Below are positions 1 to 14,200 of a stretch of DNA of 64,000 bases, in pieces. The DNA lies in the NCBI GenBank assembly GCA_963402885.1, contig OY727101.1:9930917-9994916 (forward strand), in the 5' to 3' direction. The DNA comes from Antedon bifida. Lineage: Eukaryota > Echinodermata > Crinoidea > Comatulida > Antedonidae. The notes under the pieces were generated by a model, which was given only the letters and a program-made list of their open reading frames with translations, ran no database searches and was not told the DNA's origin. The position numbers and the translations under genes are program-made. Positions within the stretch are counted from its first letter, which is position 1. Each line of letters begins with the position of its first letter.

Positions 1-689
1 TGGAAACTGTAGGCCTACGTCCCAAAACCGCATACCGAATACAAAGGAGGTATCTGAAGGACCTACGTTATGCAATAAGTTAAACAAAGATTAAATAAAC
101 CACAAAGTCAATAATACTATGGAGGTTCCTCCATGATAAGAACGTAGGCACTCTTGAAAGTACATAATTTATAAGCAAAAGAGCCAATAGTAGGCCTACC
201 TCAGTGCACCATTACAAAATTACAATGCAATATTATATTTTGAAAACAATATCATATTAAATTAAATCTTACACTGTTTTGAGTTGGTATTTTATTAATT
301 ACTATGCATTTTATAGGGTCTACAAATGCGATTTTAAACCAATTTGTTTATGTGTTTGTTATTGTCACTACATTTTTTCCCATATATGGATATAGGCCTA
401 TTGTACTCTTAATTAACCGTCGTCGAGTATAGATAAATTGAAGTGAATAGAACAACCAAATAACGGTTTTTCTGAAAAAGTGATCAATAAATCATGAACT
501 CAATTATGTTTATACATAAATATTTTCATTTTTACTTAATCTTTTAACTACATTGCTGTATTAAATAAATTGAAAAGGGGATGAATGATGACGTTTTGGG
601 ATGGGGTGAGGGAAAGTTTTAATATTAAAAGTTTTTTAAAGCCCGGCGCACACTAGAGCTATCGGCTGAGCCAATTGCTGGCAGCACCA

Positions 690-715
690 AAGATTGTATA
701 GAGATACAATCTTTG
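690..715. repeat. Perfect hairpin, 11-bp arms
   Basis: AAAGATTGTAT and ATACAATCTTT are exact reverse complements separated by AGAG. Weaker complementarity (TTGCT...AGCAA) continues outward, so the hairpin is probably the core of a small palindromic MITE. The surrounding 640-800 bp is richer in GC than its flanks. Confidence 0.6.
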
Positions 716-2885
716 CTGGCACGAGCAAACACTTGGCTCACTAACAAATTTACCGCAAACTGTGATCGCGTTCTATCGGACGCACACTAAACGCCTTCAG
801 TACGCGATTACAGTCAACTGAGAGGCATACACAATTTTCGACTCAGAAAAACATTCTCGGCAATCATCAAATATTGATATGTCAAAGAAAAAGGAAATTC
901 AAATTAATTAAACAAAATTGAAAGAGATTTAGAAAAAAAGTGTAGTAGGCCTATAGTGTAGTGCAAATTTGTTTTCTCTGCAATTTACTCATCTGAATAA
1001 ATAAGATAAACACTGTATATAACAAAAAAAATCCACAAATTCCAAATTATAAATTTGATCCTCATATATTTATTTATCTGAATACTGTATTACTTTTGTT
1101 TAAATCTATTTTATATTTAAAAAAAATGACAATTATAATATACACAATTTAAGGTTAAACAATAATATTTGCAATTTAAATATAAAACCCAATACAAATA
1201 CTGTCAATGTCATTCAAATCAAATTGTAACAATCATTTTAAATGCAATGTAACAAAGTAAAATATAGAAACAGAATATTTGACAGCTAAAATTGTATACA
1301 AAATTTAAAAGAGAATATCCACAATATTGCACTGTAATGTATTTGAAATGCAAAATATTATAAGCCTCAACAATTAATTTATTTAAAAATTAATTTATTC
1401 ATTCAATCAATCAATAGGGTCCTTATGACAGGATCATTAGTGAAAAAAAATACAATATGAACAAATTCAACGAACAATCAATATATGCACATTTATGAAC
1501 ATTACTTCTTCAATAATTAATAAAACTTGCACTAATACATTTTTTTCATTATAAAAAGTGCTCTGATATCTATGTTTTTATTAATACAGTATACTGTACT
1601 ATAATATATAAAAAGAGAAAACAAAACCAACAAGGCAATACTGCAACGTACATGGAACAAATTCAACTATCGATTGATAACATAGACAGAATTAATGTTC
1701 TTTGCCTGCTGTGTTTATATATATACTGTAGTATATAATTATGTCACAATATATATGTATAATATATGTCTACACATGCACATCTATAAACATTACTTCG
1801 TAATATCATTTACCGGCACCTTTCAATTCACGGCATCTGATTAGTAAATAGTTATTCCCATGCTCTTGAACTATACCCATTTGCTATGCTAAACTGCTCA
1901 TGTCAGGAATATACACACAGTGTGGCAGATCCAGGATTTTGAAATAGGGGGCCCAGGGTCTAAAAATAGCAAATTTTAGGTGCCAAACTGAAATATGCTT
2001 TGCAATACATTTAGCAAAATTTAGGGGGATCAGGGGCGGCTGCCAGCCCCACCCCCTATTTGCGTGCGGTTTCTTGGTCCAAGTCCAATGAATTGATGAC
2101 TAAATATCAAAAAGTATCAAATTGGTCTTTTTACGTACAATGTTACTAATCTAGATATACGCTTTTCATCAGAGTTTTCATCTCAGTGTGATAATTTGAC
2201 ATTTTTTATCGTAATTTAAAGGGTTCATGTGGGTTTTTTTTCCAATTTATCGACTTGTTTTTTATTCTGTTTTTTTGAATGATAAATAAAGAACAAATAA
2301 AGTATGCTTTGGAACTATTAGGAAGTTTTCGCACAAGCACCTAAATAAGCTACTTAGCACCCAATCAATTTGTTTTTAATGTGAGTGGTGTACGTTTTGT
2401 GCATGACACATGCGTTATGTTCTATACTTCAGTCTTGCAGCAAAATCTAAATGAACAAGTACACTAACGCAAGTGTTGGCTAAAGTATGTTGTTATGCTA
2501 AAGAATAGAATAGAATTGTCAAATGCAGTATAAAGTTAAAATAGTTACACAAGCACAGAGAAAAGGAGAATAGGTAAGGACATCAGTAGAGTGCTACAAT
2601 GAGAGAAGATGATAACAGATGACTGCAGATGATTACCATGATAACAATGATTCTTGACTTGACATTTAAGTGGTAAAAATAATAATTTAATAGAAAGTGA
2701 AAAATGTTTAGAGCTGCCATTGCACTAATTTGACAGTTATACTTATTATTTATTTTATTTCAACAATATTTTATGAGGGTGGTCCATCCAGCATCAGCTT
2801 GACAAAGTATTATACTATTTGTATCACTACACCTTTTGGCCAAATTATTGAAGAGAATTTTGCTAATTCCAAAAACACAAACATG

Positions 2886-2891
2886 TTTATT
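2886..2891 (-). terminator. Polyadenylation signal of the cpRAS gene
   Basis: TTTATT on the plus strand is AATAAA on the minus strand, 39 bases past the stop codon at 2930-2932. It is the first canonical hexamer downstream of the gene. The cleavage site cannot be fixed from sequence alone. Confidence 0.5.
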
Positions 2892-2929
2892 AATGACAGA
2901 AAGATAAAGTATTGTCAATGTACATGTAT

Positions 2930-5226
2930 CTAGGACTTGTAACCATAATACTGCTCTTGTACATCTTTAGAAACCTTCTTCTTTTTCAGATAGGCAAGCT
3001 TGCCTCTGCTGCTAACCATACTCTCCACAGTTGGCTTGGCACTGCTGTATACTGGGCTCTTTGTCTGTGAAGAAAACAATGCCAGCTAACATAGTAACTA
3101 TTTTTTATTTATTTTTGTTGTAGCCAATATATATGAAATGAAATATTTTCAGTGACTAGAGGCTAATTTGATCAGGGAAGTGTAAAATTAATTTTACTTT
3201 TACCAGATTTGATTGATATCTCTATCTAAAATATAATTATAACACTTGTAATAGTTGGTATTATATAACACCTAAATAAATTCCTGTCATTTGATTGGAC
3301 GATTGTTGATCACATGGCATGCAATAGTACACATTTTTAATTTTTTTGTGAATGAAAAAAAAAATCTTTTGGTTTGGACATTTTTTTTAGACCATTACTT
3401 TTAAAATCCAATGATGATACGAGTGTATCATTACGAAAGTACATTTTTGGACCAAATAAAAGCATTTAAATTAGCTTTAGATTATTTTTATGATTTTGAT
3501 TAATTAATGGGAAAATCTCGAAAATGACGTGGAATCGTTGGAAATAACAGAATTAGCCTAGGTCAGTTCCAGTTGCCTGTCAAAGTTTCGTAATGCATTT
3601 AGAAATAGCCTAAAAAACATATTTACCTGAGGTCCAGCATAAACAGCTGAAAAATTTGCAAAGCTTCCTACAGCTTCATAATCTTTGGTCGTAGCACAAG
3701 TTCTTCGAAACAAAGCATTTGTCTTATGTCTTCAATTAAAACACATAACCATAATGATTAATTTTTCAAAAAATAAATAAAATGAGAAATATGTCATTAA
3801 TATGTAAATATTTTTCCCATCATATAAAACATTTCTGAGATGGTTGATCTAATGAATAGAAGAACATTTAATGTGATTACTATCTATCACATTAAATATT
3901 ATTAAGATAATTGTAGTTATATACATTTGTAGCTACAACAAGTAAAACAATCTTACATGTTTAAGCGTGCTAGCGTGGCATTTTTATCACTGGCTAACTT
4001 GGAAGATATCTGTAATGCTGCGGTACCAGCAACAGTAATATCCACATTCTAAAAAATGAAAGTAGAAATATGAATGGAGTTGGAATCATTAATCTAGGGC
4101 TATAACCAAAGAAGAAAATGAAACAATAATAGTTCTGTTCACATATTCTGTTCTGATATTTATAACAATTTAAATATTATATATTAAAAAAAACAATGTT
4201 TCACTTTTCAGAACTATCATTCAAGAAAAAATGAGAATATAAAAAGTATTATATGCCAATTAATGACAGGAAATACAAAACAATAAGCACTAAATTTGTG
4301 ATATGTTTTTTTCAGGTGACGTCACAGATCAGATTGGAGATCACACCAACAGTCTACACGAGAAAGCGCAATCAGCCTATGCAAAACATAGTTTTTGTAC
4401 TTTAATTGGATCAACCAAAAAGAACATCACATTTAAATTAATAATTTTAATTGTGAAAGAATACATTTTATCCCATAATCTGGAATATTATGAATTGACA
4501 TTATTGAAGAATATTTTTAATGGGATGCATTGTACTACTGTAGTGTACAGTGTCATTTGCATTGCATTATTAAATACAATAATGGTTACCTCTTCAAATT
4601 CTTTAGTACTTTTGGTGACTCCACGTTCGTCACTGATAACACGTAGCATCTTTCTCCCATCTTTTTTTGTGTATTTTATTTGAGTCTAATATCATAAAAG
4701 CAATTTTGTTAAAAGTTATGTTTTGATTTATTCTTTCTGTATTCATTGTAGGTTTTACATGGAAGGCTTAAGATGAAATACTGTAATTTGGAAGTCAAAT
4801 TTTAAGACAATTCTTATCTTACATTTTTTCTATTTGTTACAGTGCCTGTTCAAGAACATGGAACACCATTCGAAAAGAGAAGTGGATTGTCTGGGGCCTA
4901 CTGATCTCGGTAGGCACTTCACTGCTGGCTTCTGTGGGTCGGTATATAGCCTAATCTAATGTTTTGTTCATTTTAGCTTGGGGATGATTATATAACATTT
5001 ACATTCACTATGTGTTTCTAATGCAGTTGTTTAAAACTTAATTTCAAAAAATGATAAATTAATAAAAACATTTTTGTCTATTGAAAGAGTGTACCAATAT
5101 CTCAGATAATGATTTTACCTGAAATGGTAACTTTGTCAAGTTAAGATCATTCTTTTGCCTGAAACTGAATGTCAGTGTACTCTTGCTTGTTACACAGCCT
5201 AGTGTTTGCTGGATCTTGCTTGTACC
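2930..5226 (-). CDS. cpras1: Exons 14-18: C-terminal region of the cpRAS protein
   Basis: Residues 615-791, exons 5119-5226, 4590-4685, 3957-4048, 3627-3729 and 2930-3064. No known domain was recognised. The first part is rich in beta-forming residues; the middle ([16 protein letters not shown]) looks helical; the end has a basic run (KKKK) and finishes with tyrosines (EQYYGYKS). All joins keep the frame and the last exon ends with TAG. Confidence 0.85.
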
Positions 5227-8200
5227 CTATAAATATAATAGTTAAATCAAAGAAGAATTATTTTGATTAAAACAAACTACAGTATTGTGTTTTAGAATAC
5301 AGTATTAGGCACTTTTCTTTCCGATAAAAACATGGCCATTCTTCCACAAAATATTAGGGACTTTCAGATTTGCACGTCCACTAAGATGACTGAGCAAAGT
5401 GCATTGTGTAAGAGATACTAGGCTTATGTTCTTACGCATATTTCTTCTTCAATATCGAAAACAAATAAGTATGTTAATGCAACTATGCACGCTGCCTTAT
5501 AAATGAATAGGATGACATCATATGTTGAAATTAATTACTTCTTCTGCTCCTTAGCTAATAAAAAAAACACCCTCCTACTTTTGAGTTAGACTGTTCATCA
5601 ATAAACTCCAGGCAAGGATGAAGGATCATATTGACTTGAACATCAGTTGCTATGATGACATTTTGTGCTATCTCTCTCAGCTGTCTGGTTAATTCTGTAG
5701 AATGTAAGATATTTGTTTCTCCTCCTGAAATGGCTGCAGCCTCACTAACAACTTCCATTTCATGTTGATTCTCTTTAATTTCTATTCCAATGATGGATAT
5801 TTTAGTCTGTTGCTCATATGCAATGTTTCCAATCTGAAGTTGAAGAGTCAATACTAAAGTTGAAAATGTATTTGTAGTTTGTTGATGTTATTATCCCGGA
5901 TATACCCAAAATACCCAACTTATTCTTTCAATAAACTACAATTTGGGATTTAAAAAAAATAGAATCAGGGTAGAATGCATATGTTGACAAATTTCAGGTT
6001 TGTAACATAATGCTATTATTATCAATGGAATGGATAATTAAAATGGAGAATGTATAGGTCATACCTCATTATAGAATGATGTTCTCAAATTAGTTCTTTC
6101 CATGCTACCAACTCCAACATTTGGAATTCCATCAGTACAAAGAACAATTTCAGAACCTGGAATCTTGGATACCATACCAACACAGATTGCCAAAGCAGGC
6201 CCAAGAGCTGTTGAACCTGCAACCTTCAGATTTTCAACAGTAGACTTCAGGGAACTGGCAAATAAAGATTATATTGTCCACATTAAAAATGTATTGTTCT
6301 TCAAAACATGAACAATTAATATGAGTAAAATGAAACTTTGAATAGACTATTTTGTAGTTTTAATAAAATTATCCACTTTCAGAAAAAATGTATGATTTCG
6401 CTTAGAAAAAACCAGTTAAATTAACTAGAAATGCTGTTTCTTCTATTTACAACAAATTATCTTTTAAGGATGTATTGTACTGGGGGATGGCAAGATTGCA
6501 CAAAAGTACACATACTGAAAAACCATACACACATTATCAAACAAATACACAGTCATTAAACACAATTAACACAGTTTATCAGTACATATTAATAATACAA
6601 TACAAACCAATATTATCATCAAAATACAATAATTGGAAAGTAAAGTATATTATATGGTATTGAATATTTTAAGCATCTCTAAATATGCAGCATGAGATAC
6701 AGATATAAACAAAATGCCAAACCAAACATTTTTTATTGTTTCATTACCTCAAGGAATGGTCAATTTCTTTAATATCGGTCATCAAACCCTTTCCCAGGTT
6801 CAGAAGTTGTTGTACATTTACTCGCTCAAGATTACGTTGAGTGGTACTTGTGTGAGGATTTGTGGCATCACCATAAATAATTACAGTGTTGTTGAAGGCT
6901 ACCAAACTAACACGCTTTTTAGGATTTTCCAATTGCAAACGTTCAAGTTGCCTGTCAGAAAAACAGTACATAAATATATCAAGAGCAGGCAGATACCACG
7001 ATCACAAAAAAGTGTGATATTGTATAATATGTGAGTGGTAGCCGAATTTCTTATAAATACAAACTCGCTCATGACCTGATTGGCTCAGATTAGGAGCGTC
7101 TAACCACGAACACGGCTAAAATCATTGACAATAATTTCTGTAATATTGAAGATATTTTTTTTCTTCCACTTCAAAGATCAACAAATACCCATCAAATGTG
7201 AAGCTTTAATTCTGTAAGACATTACTTGTGAAGAAAGAAAACATGATCTTTCCTACCTTACAATAGCAATCCTCATACAATCAATACGGTTAACAGATAC
7301 TTGTCTTTCACTACCAGACTTTACTTCATTCCACAATCCTATAACAAAAACCATCAAACTTACTACATAATATAAGATGTCATCATATTGCCCACAATGA
7401 GCCATTTACACACCATGGGTAGTGCTACAACATTTATACAGTGAGATACAATATATTAATATTATACGATACAATATTATTTATTGTCATTAAAGTAACC
7501 AGGTACAAATGAAATTTGGTTGGTTGGTTTACATTTTGATTTACATCAATCATACAATACAAAAAAAAAGCGGGTAATCAATGAATATAAAGAGATCTTA
7601 CAAACTTGCAATTAAATATGTTAACATAATTATAAACAAATGATTGTTGGCAGTGTTTAGTGTTTTGATTCAGAGTGATCAGTCTACCAGTTTGACAAAC
7701 AAACAAATTTATTTAGTTAGGGTAAAAAATTACACAGAGAAACATTTCTGAACAAAAGAATGACTTGCCATGATTCATCATTTTCACTTCAAACTAAATT
7801 ATGGTAAAATTCAATGTAAGGCAACAAAGAAGGAAAAAAAAAGTTTTTTTTATTATTTGTGGAATATTTATTATGGAATTTACAGTTTTTTCTAAAATGT
7901 AATTGTTTTACCTTGAAGATCAGGCATTGTAGTCTGTGATAGCATAGACGTGCTGATATCAATACAGTAAATAACAACACCTTGATTACTTTCAACTGAG
8001 GTGGCATTGTCAGAGACACTACTGGCAAGGTGCGGTGATGCTTCTAGCAGAAAATCAACTGAATTTTCTTTTGAAATCTAAAATAAATTATATACACCAT
8101 TAAATAAATACAGTAGGCCTATCCACAATATTTGTTCATGGAACTATTTTCAGAGCTGGAAAAATGATAATCACATGAGATTCAGTAGTTTTTAATTAAC

Positions 8201-11200
8201 TGTTACTACAAAGGCATTATAATATGGTACTGAATGAAAACTATGAGACTAGAAGTGCATCTAGTTACTCTAGAGTCAGACAATGCCTACAGTATAATTT
8301 TCCTATATAACAAAATTGTGGCCTCTGGACTGTTCACAGAAAGAAAAAAAAAAAAAAAATACCTCTTCAACATCCATACCGATATCTTTATTCTCACTTG
8401 AACAGAATTCACTGATAGAATAAAAGAAAGAAAAATATTTTACAATTTACATTTGAAACGACATTAAATCTACATACTGTAGTTCCATTGATACATATTA
8501 TTTACCTCCGCCAAGGAGGTATATGTAATCGATCGCGTGTGTTTGTTTGTCTGTCTGTTTGTTTGTTAGCAGGATTACTCAAAAAGTAATTACAAGATCT
8601 TTACCAAAATGAATATACATAGATATGTGGTCAAGGACCATTCCATTAAATTTTGGGACCATTTGGGACCATGGTCCCAATTCTGAACCATTTTTTAGTA
8701 TACTTTTCAGACCTGCTAGTGTTAAAAGATAGGACAGAATTTTTCAAAAGCCGGCGAGCAGTCTTAAAGTAATAAGTAAACTGAAATTGCATTTTCTCGA
8801 GAACTACTTGTCCAAAAAACTTCATTTTTGTACAAGAGGCAAGAGTTATAATTGGTGATTTGTAATTCTAAAACACAATTTGATTTAATGTGCACCGTTT
8901 TTGATGCGAGTAGTTTAAAAAACCTATTTCTTTTCAAATTCACTCGTTTGATTTTCGCGTTGCTTTTTGCACATGCTTGTAGTGAAATTAGCCTAAATCA
9001 CAAACAGCATTAAGACACACACAAATATATATATTTTTTCCCGGAGAAATCTTATGTAGGAGAATTTTACAGTAGGCGGAGGTATGCACTCTCGGAGTGG
9101 CTTTCTAGTTATTAGTTTTTTTTCATCCCATTGGGTTGGCCACTCTTGTGCTTGCCATAACAAAGTGATTCAACTGGTAGGGTTGTTAGCCCAATGCAGT
9201 TATAAACTTCAGAACACAAGGGTATCTTTCTAGAAGATGCACTGGAAGTGCACACAAGCCACATGTACACTGAACCTCATGTCTTATACACAAGACATGT
9301 ACCATAGGAATAATGGCCCAGGAGTGCCTTGAAACTGCACCGATATTATGATTGCAGTTTGGATTACCCCTGCCTTTACTGCACTTTAGTCAACTTCACA
9401 TACAAACAATATTCTAATAATACTGTTAATAACTGTATGAAATCTTAAAAATTAAAAATCAGGTAATTAAAACACTTGGAAAAAAAGTTGACGGTTAAAT
9501 AATTTCAAATATAAAAGTATTTATTACCACTTCCAAGTTGTGGTTTCATCTGCTTTTTGAAGCTGTGATAAATGTGATAACACAACATTACATTTAATAC
9601 AATGCATTGGCTCTCCAGCCATGATAGTAGGTTCTTCTTCCAATGTACTCAGTGATAACACCACAACATTAACATTCCTGTCTGAAGATTTCATTGGCTG
9701 TGAATCTATTTCAAGAAAAATTAGAAAAAGAAATGTTAACTCCAAATAGAGAGACAGAACACACAAAATTAGAAGTTTCGATATATTTGATCATGACTCA
9801 TTTTGGTGTCAAAGACTAATTACTGTAAACACTTAAATGGACTAGAAAAATCCCGGCAAATACAAAAACATTTATGTTAATCATTGCTATCATTATAGTC
9901 TGTAAGAATGTATAGTTCACATGGTTTAAGTAGTTTTGTTTTTTACAAATTATTTTTATTTGGTCGCACCTTCACAAGTTGAAGTCTGTCACTGATATAA
10001 AAGTGCAGTACCAATATAGTATTATAATGGACTGTGATGTTTTTTATGACAAAAGAAGTTTTTGTTCTGTTTGTTAAAGGCCCACTTGTACTAGGACGAT
10101 AACTATCGGCAATGATGAGATAAATGTGCATTTTCCCTTCATAAAATAAATAGACTAGTTTTCATCCCAGAACTATGATAACCACATGCTGCCTTTGATG
10201 AAAATAATGTTTTCACAAGCTTGATCAAATGACATCATTATAAGAAAGAGCAATAATATAGTGATGATATAACAATTTTATTGTTCTTATTGATCATGGC
10301 ATCATTTGATTAGATTTTTATTATTAGTTCTATTATTTTTATCAAAGACTGCATGCATTATTGGTTATCTTGTAGTTTTAGGATGAAAAGTGTCTAATTT
10401 CTTTGGTTTTATTTATGTAAGAAAAATGTATGTTTATCTATTTATCGTCATTCGTTATCGTTCGTAGTATAAACAGGCATTTAAATTAACTGAATCAATA
10501 TAGTGAATTTTTAATCATTTTGATTCATTCAAAGCAATACAACTGATACTACTTACCCATCCTATGTTTCCCAAAGGCTGAAATTTAATTTAAAGGTAGT
10601 TCTTTAATGAATCAAAACAACAAAATAATATTTTCTCTTGGGGCATTTCTTAATTAATAATAATAGACTGCTAATTCTTAAAAAAAAAAGGAACTAAATT
10701 AAATATCATACCACATGCATCAAAACACAACTGCGCTGAAATGATCGGAGTAATAATGTTTACCGTGCAATGAGAGCCTGCTTATGAATTATATAAGAAT
10801 GAACTACTATTAGGTGATGCAAGGTACTACATATCACCTATTGTTTTTCTTAACGTTTTTTTTTCCTGTATTTTGTGACGGCCTTACAATTACAACTTTT
10901 ATTACTAGAGGGTTCGCTCGCGCACCCTCTAGTGGGTGTACCCGAATGGTCCTCGAAAACATGACCAACGCCTCTGGAATTTGAAGCCCAGGTGACACCT
11001 ATGCATATGACTGATAAGTATTGTATGTTTATTTTGTGATGTTTCATGGTGGTCCATAAATTAGGTACGCCAAAAATATCGCTTCCAGGGTAATGTAGCA
11101 AATTAGAGTTAAAAAAATGTACGAATAGAGAACAATATAGGCTAATTATTATATTCGGTCTTCCGCCGAATGTGTGTGTGAGATTTGAACCTGTACTGAA

Positions 11201-14200
11201 AATAAGTTTGGTAAGATGCGAAATGTATACCAATTATGATTGATTACGTCCCCTGTCAGTAATGATGTATGGACACTTGACAGCAATCGGTGGTTAGGAA
11301 CGTAAAGGGGAAAAGTTACTCAATAGATTTATTTATTTGTAAACAAAATGTACATTAATTCTCCCTGTAATGATGTAAAAACTTTCAACAATAGGTATTA
11401 CAACAATTGGTATTAATCAAATAATATAATTGTAAAGAACAGTATATGTATAATATACATATTATATTATTATATATATTATCTGAACGTTACACACAGG
11501 AGGAAACCGTTAATAGGGGTCATCAATCACTGAAACAGTCTCTAACATGACCGTACCAAGAGACCAAAAGCATAGTTTATCAACGTAGGTGACAGTGAGC
11601 GGGGCTTTAACATTTGTATCACAATATATCATGACAACAGCATCTTGTTAATTTTGGAACAAAATGATCAAATAACAACTTTCGTAGCCTACTTATTCGG
11701 TCGTAGTAGACACCATTTATAATTATATATAGAGCAAGCAACAGAAATAATCGATAAACAGTAAAGGTGTTTCCCTGGTAGGCATGGCCTCCTATAGTAA
11801 CATTGAATCGCACCTAAATTTGTTAAAATGATTAATAAATAGCATAAATAATTAGTTAAATTACTAAAACAAATTGTATTTCACGTAAAGTAAAGGCCTT
11901 TATAATTGATATTTGAATATCTAAAACAAAAAGTGTAGTTCATGATTCAGTTGAATCACTAAAATCACATTGTAGTTCACATAAAAGTAAAGGCCTTCAA
12001 TAAAAGTTAAATTACTAAAACAAATTGTAGTTCACGTAAAGTAAATGCCTTTAATCAATATAATTGATTAGTTGAATATCTAAAACAAATTAATTTCAGT
12101 AGTTCACGATACGTTGAACCACTAAAATATTTTTTTTATTTAATATTGAATGGCGCCACCAACGGCCATTTTGCCGGAAGTGACGGACCCAAAAGCCAGT
12201 TGAACAACAGCGCGAGTGTGTGAAAATAACCCTGTGATATCCACAAATTTCAATAGGTAACGCTAAATTTTGTCTTTGTAAAAGACAAAAGTGGAACAAT
12301 AGCGTCGATTTGAAAACTAATGTTATCAAATCTACGTTTCGCGGTACATCTGAGATAGATAAGGTAGGTATCCATGGCGGAGATTTGTACCGAAGTTTTT
12401 GCATTGTGCTCGCCTATGTCAGAATTAACCATAATTTATATATAGATTGTATATGGAAGCTGTTGAATTGTAGAAATGAATTCATATAAAAATTGTGATA
12501 TATGGTTTATAGACAAATTTAAAAAGTAGCATTTTCATTTCTTTCCATTTTAGTATAAAGTTTAAAAGAGCGCACTACAAACATATTTACTTCAGGTGAT
12601 ATAGGCTAGCATGGCATAGTCAATTTTCTTTGCTCTAACATGTGCATGTTACGCTTGCGCCTCATTGCACTGACGCATACCACCTCAATATTAAATTATA
12701 TATCTTTGATATTTATTTGTTTGATGTTTCTTACATTTTTTTTCCTTCTTCTTGCCAACCATTTTTCCTTTGTCACTAGCTGATTTTAACTTGTCTTTAG
12801 GAATGTCCGATACTGTGATCTGCTTACGAAAGCTGTCCTCAATAGTTGGATCATATTCTTCAAGGAAGTTATCACAGGTAAATCGTATTGTAATAGCAGA
12901 TTTGCCAACACCTCCATCACCGAGTACCACCACCTAAACACAATGTTGACAATGTACAGGTCATATTTTAACTTAAAATGTTAGAGAGTAATGACAATGA
13001 AATCTCCACAATTAAAAATAGAAAAAAGTAATAACAAATGTTTTAATATAGTTTATTCTTTCCAATTATGGGGAAGGGTACCATACTTTAGTACCATATT
13101 CAATTATTATAAACTAGAAATGTAGCTTGGGTACGTTTGGAACTAATTTTATACACTTAGTCCAGTTCATTATATAAAAAGACAGTTAAGCACATTATAA
13201 ATTTGTTATTACTAATTTTGATAATTCTTTCATACCTTGTATTCAATACTTGTACGTGGTGTTTGACGAATAAGAGTCTTAAAAACTTCTTGAATGTTTT
13301 CGCCTGTTTTTGCAGAAGTTTCCAAAAAGGGAAGATTAAATTGTGCGGCAGCAGCCATTCCTTGCTCATAACTGACTTCTCGATTCTGATCAAGGTCTTT
13401 CTTATTTCCACAGAGCACCTAGAAAAAAAAATATACAAATCTAAAATTATGCATACATTTTTTATATTACAGATTTGAGTAATGCTTTAAAAAAATGATT
13501 CTATCTGTAAGATGTTAATATTTGACTGCTAGGATATTGAATCTAAATTTTGGACCATTCTTATATATTTGCATTCATTTGCATCAGTACAACATTTTAT
13601 GAAAATGTATTAAATTACTGCTATACAGTTCACCATAGCACAGCTGCACAAAGCGTAACCTTTAGATATGAGTAGCCATTATCTGATTCGGTACAAAACA
13701 ACACTGTACTTACTGCTGGGACAGATTTCGTCTTTCTGATCCTTGTCGTAAATTCATATATTCTTTTCGCAGCTTCCAATGAGGCTAACGATGTGACAGA
13801 ATACACAATTAGAAATGCCTGTCCATCTCTCATATACTGTAAAACAAAGCAAACAAACGGTTAACACTCTTCCCCCACTTCACCTCTCCACAACAGTTTT
13901 AGATCTGTGACAATTAATTTTCTAATAGAAGCAATTGTTGAGTCCGATAGAGGGATACAGACCAAATATTGTATTCTTACACTTACAGTACCTAGTGTGG
14001 ATATATAAATCACATGGCATGTAAACTCTAACCAACACTTCCGTATCTTACATTTGTCATATTTGATTGAGACTTTACAATTTTTTCGTTTTTGACTGGA
14101 ATTGTTTTCAACAAAAAAGCTTATGTTGTTGAACATTTTCAATTCAAAATATTTTCAGTTGAGCACAATTATTTTAATTTAGAATTTATCAGTTGAATAC

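Larger units (their letters stand above)
1..2929. other. Intergenic region downstream of the cpRAS gene
   Basis: No coding exon was recognised on either strand; the short open frames here have the composition of AT-rich noncoding DNA. It contains a strong hairpin at 690-715, A/T-rich simple sequence at 1000-1760, and at about 2768-2800 a short stretch matching the 3' part of the SINE seen at 30560-30790 (shared core GAGGGTGRTCCATCCAGC). The minus-strand gene that ends at 2930 has its 3' UTR in the last few hundred bases. Confidence 0.6.

Noticed and set aside
4850-4930. Plus-strand stretch flanked by ACAG and GTAGGC, looking like a small exon
   Set aside because: It is inside an intron of the minus-strand cpRAS gene, has no partner exon, and the translated piece matches nothing I know.
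11160-11205. tRNA gene on the minus strand (GGTTCAAATCTC box)
   Set aside because: No A box at the right distance and no cloverleaf.
12374-12445. ATGGCGGAG... short frame as a first exon of a plus-strand gene
   Set aside because: No splice donor in frame and a stop soon after; lies within a cpRAS intron.
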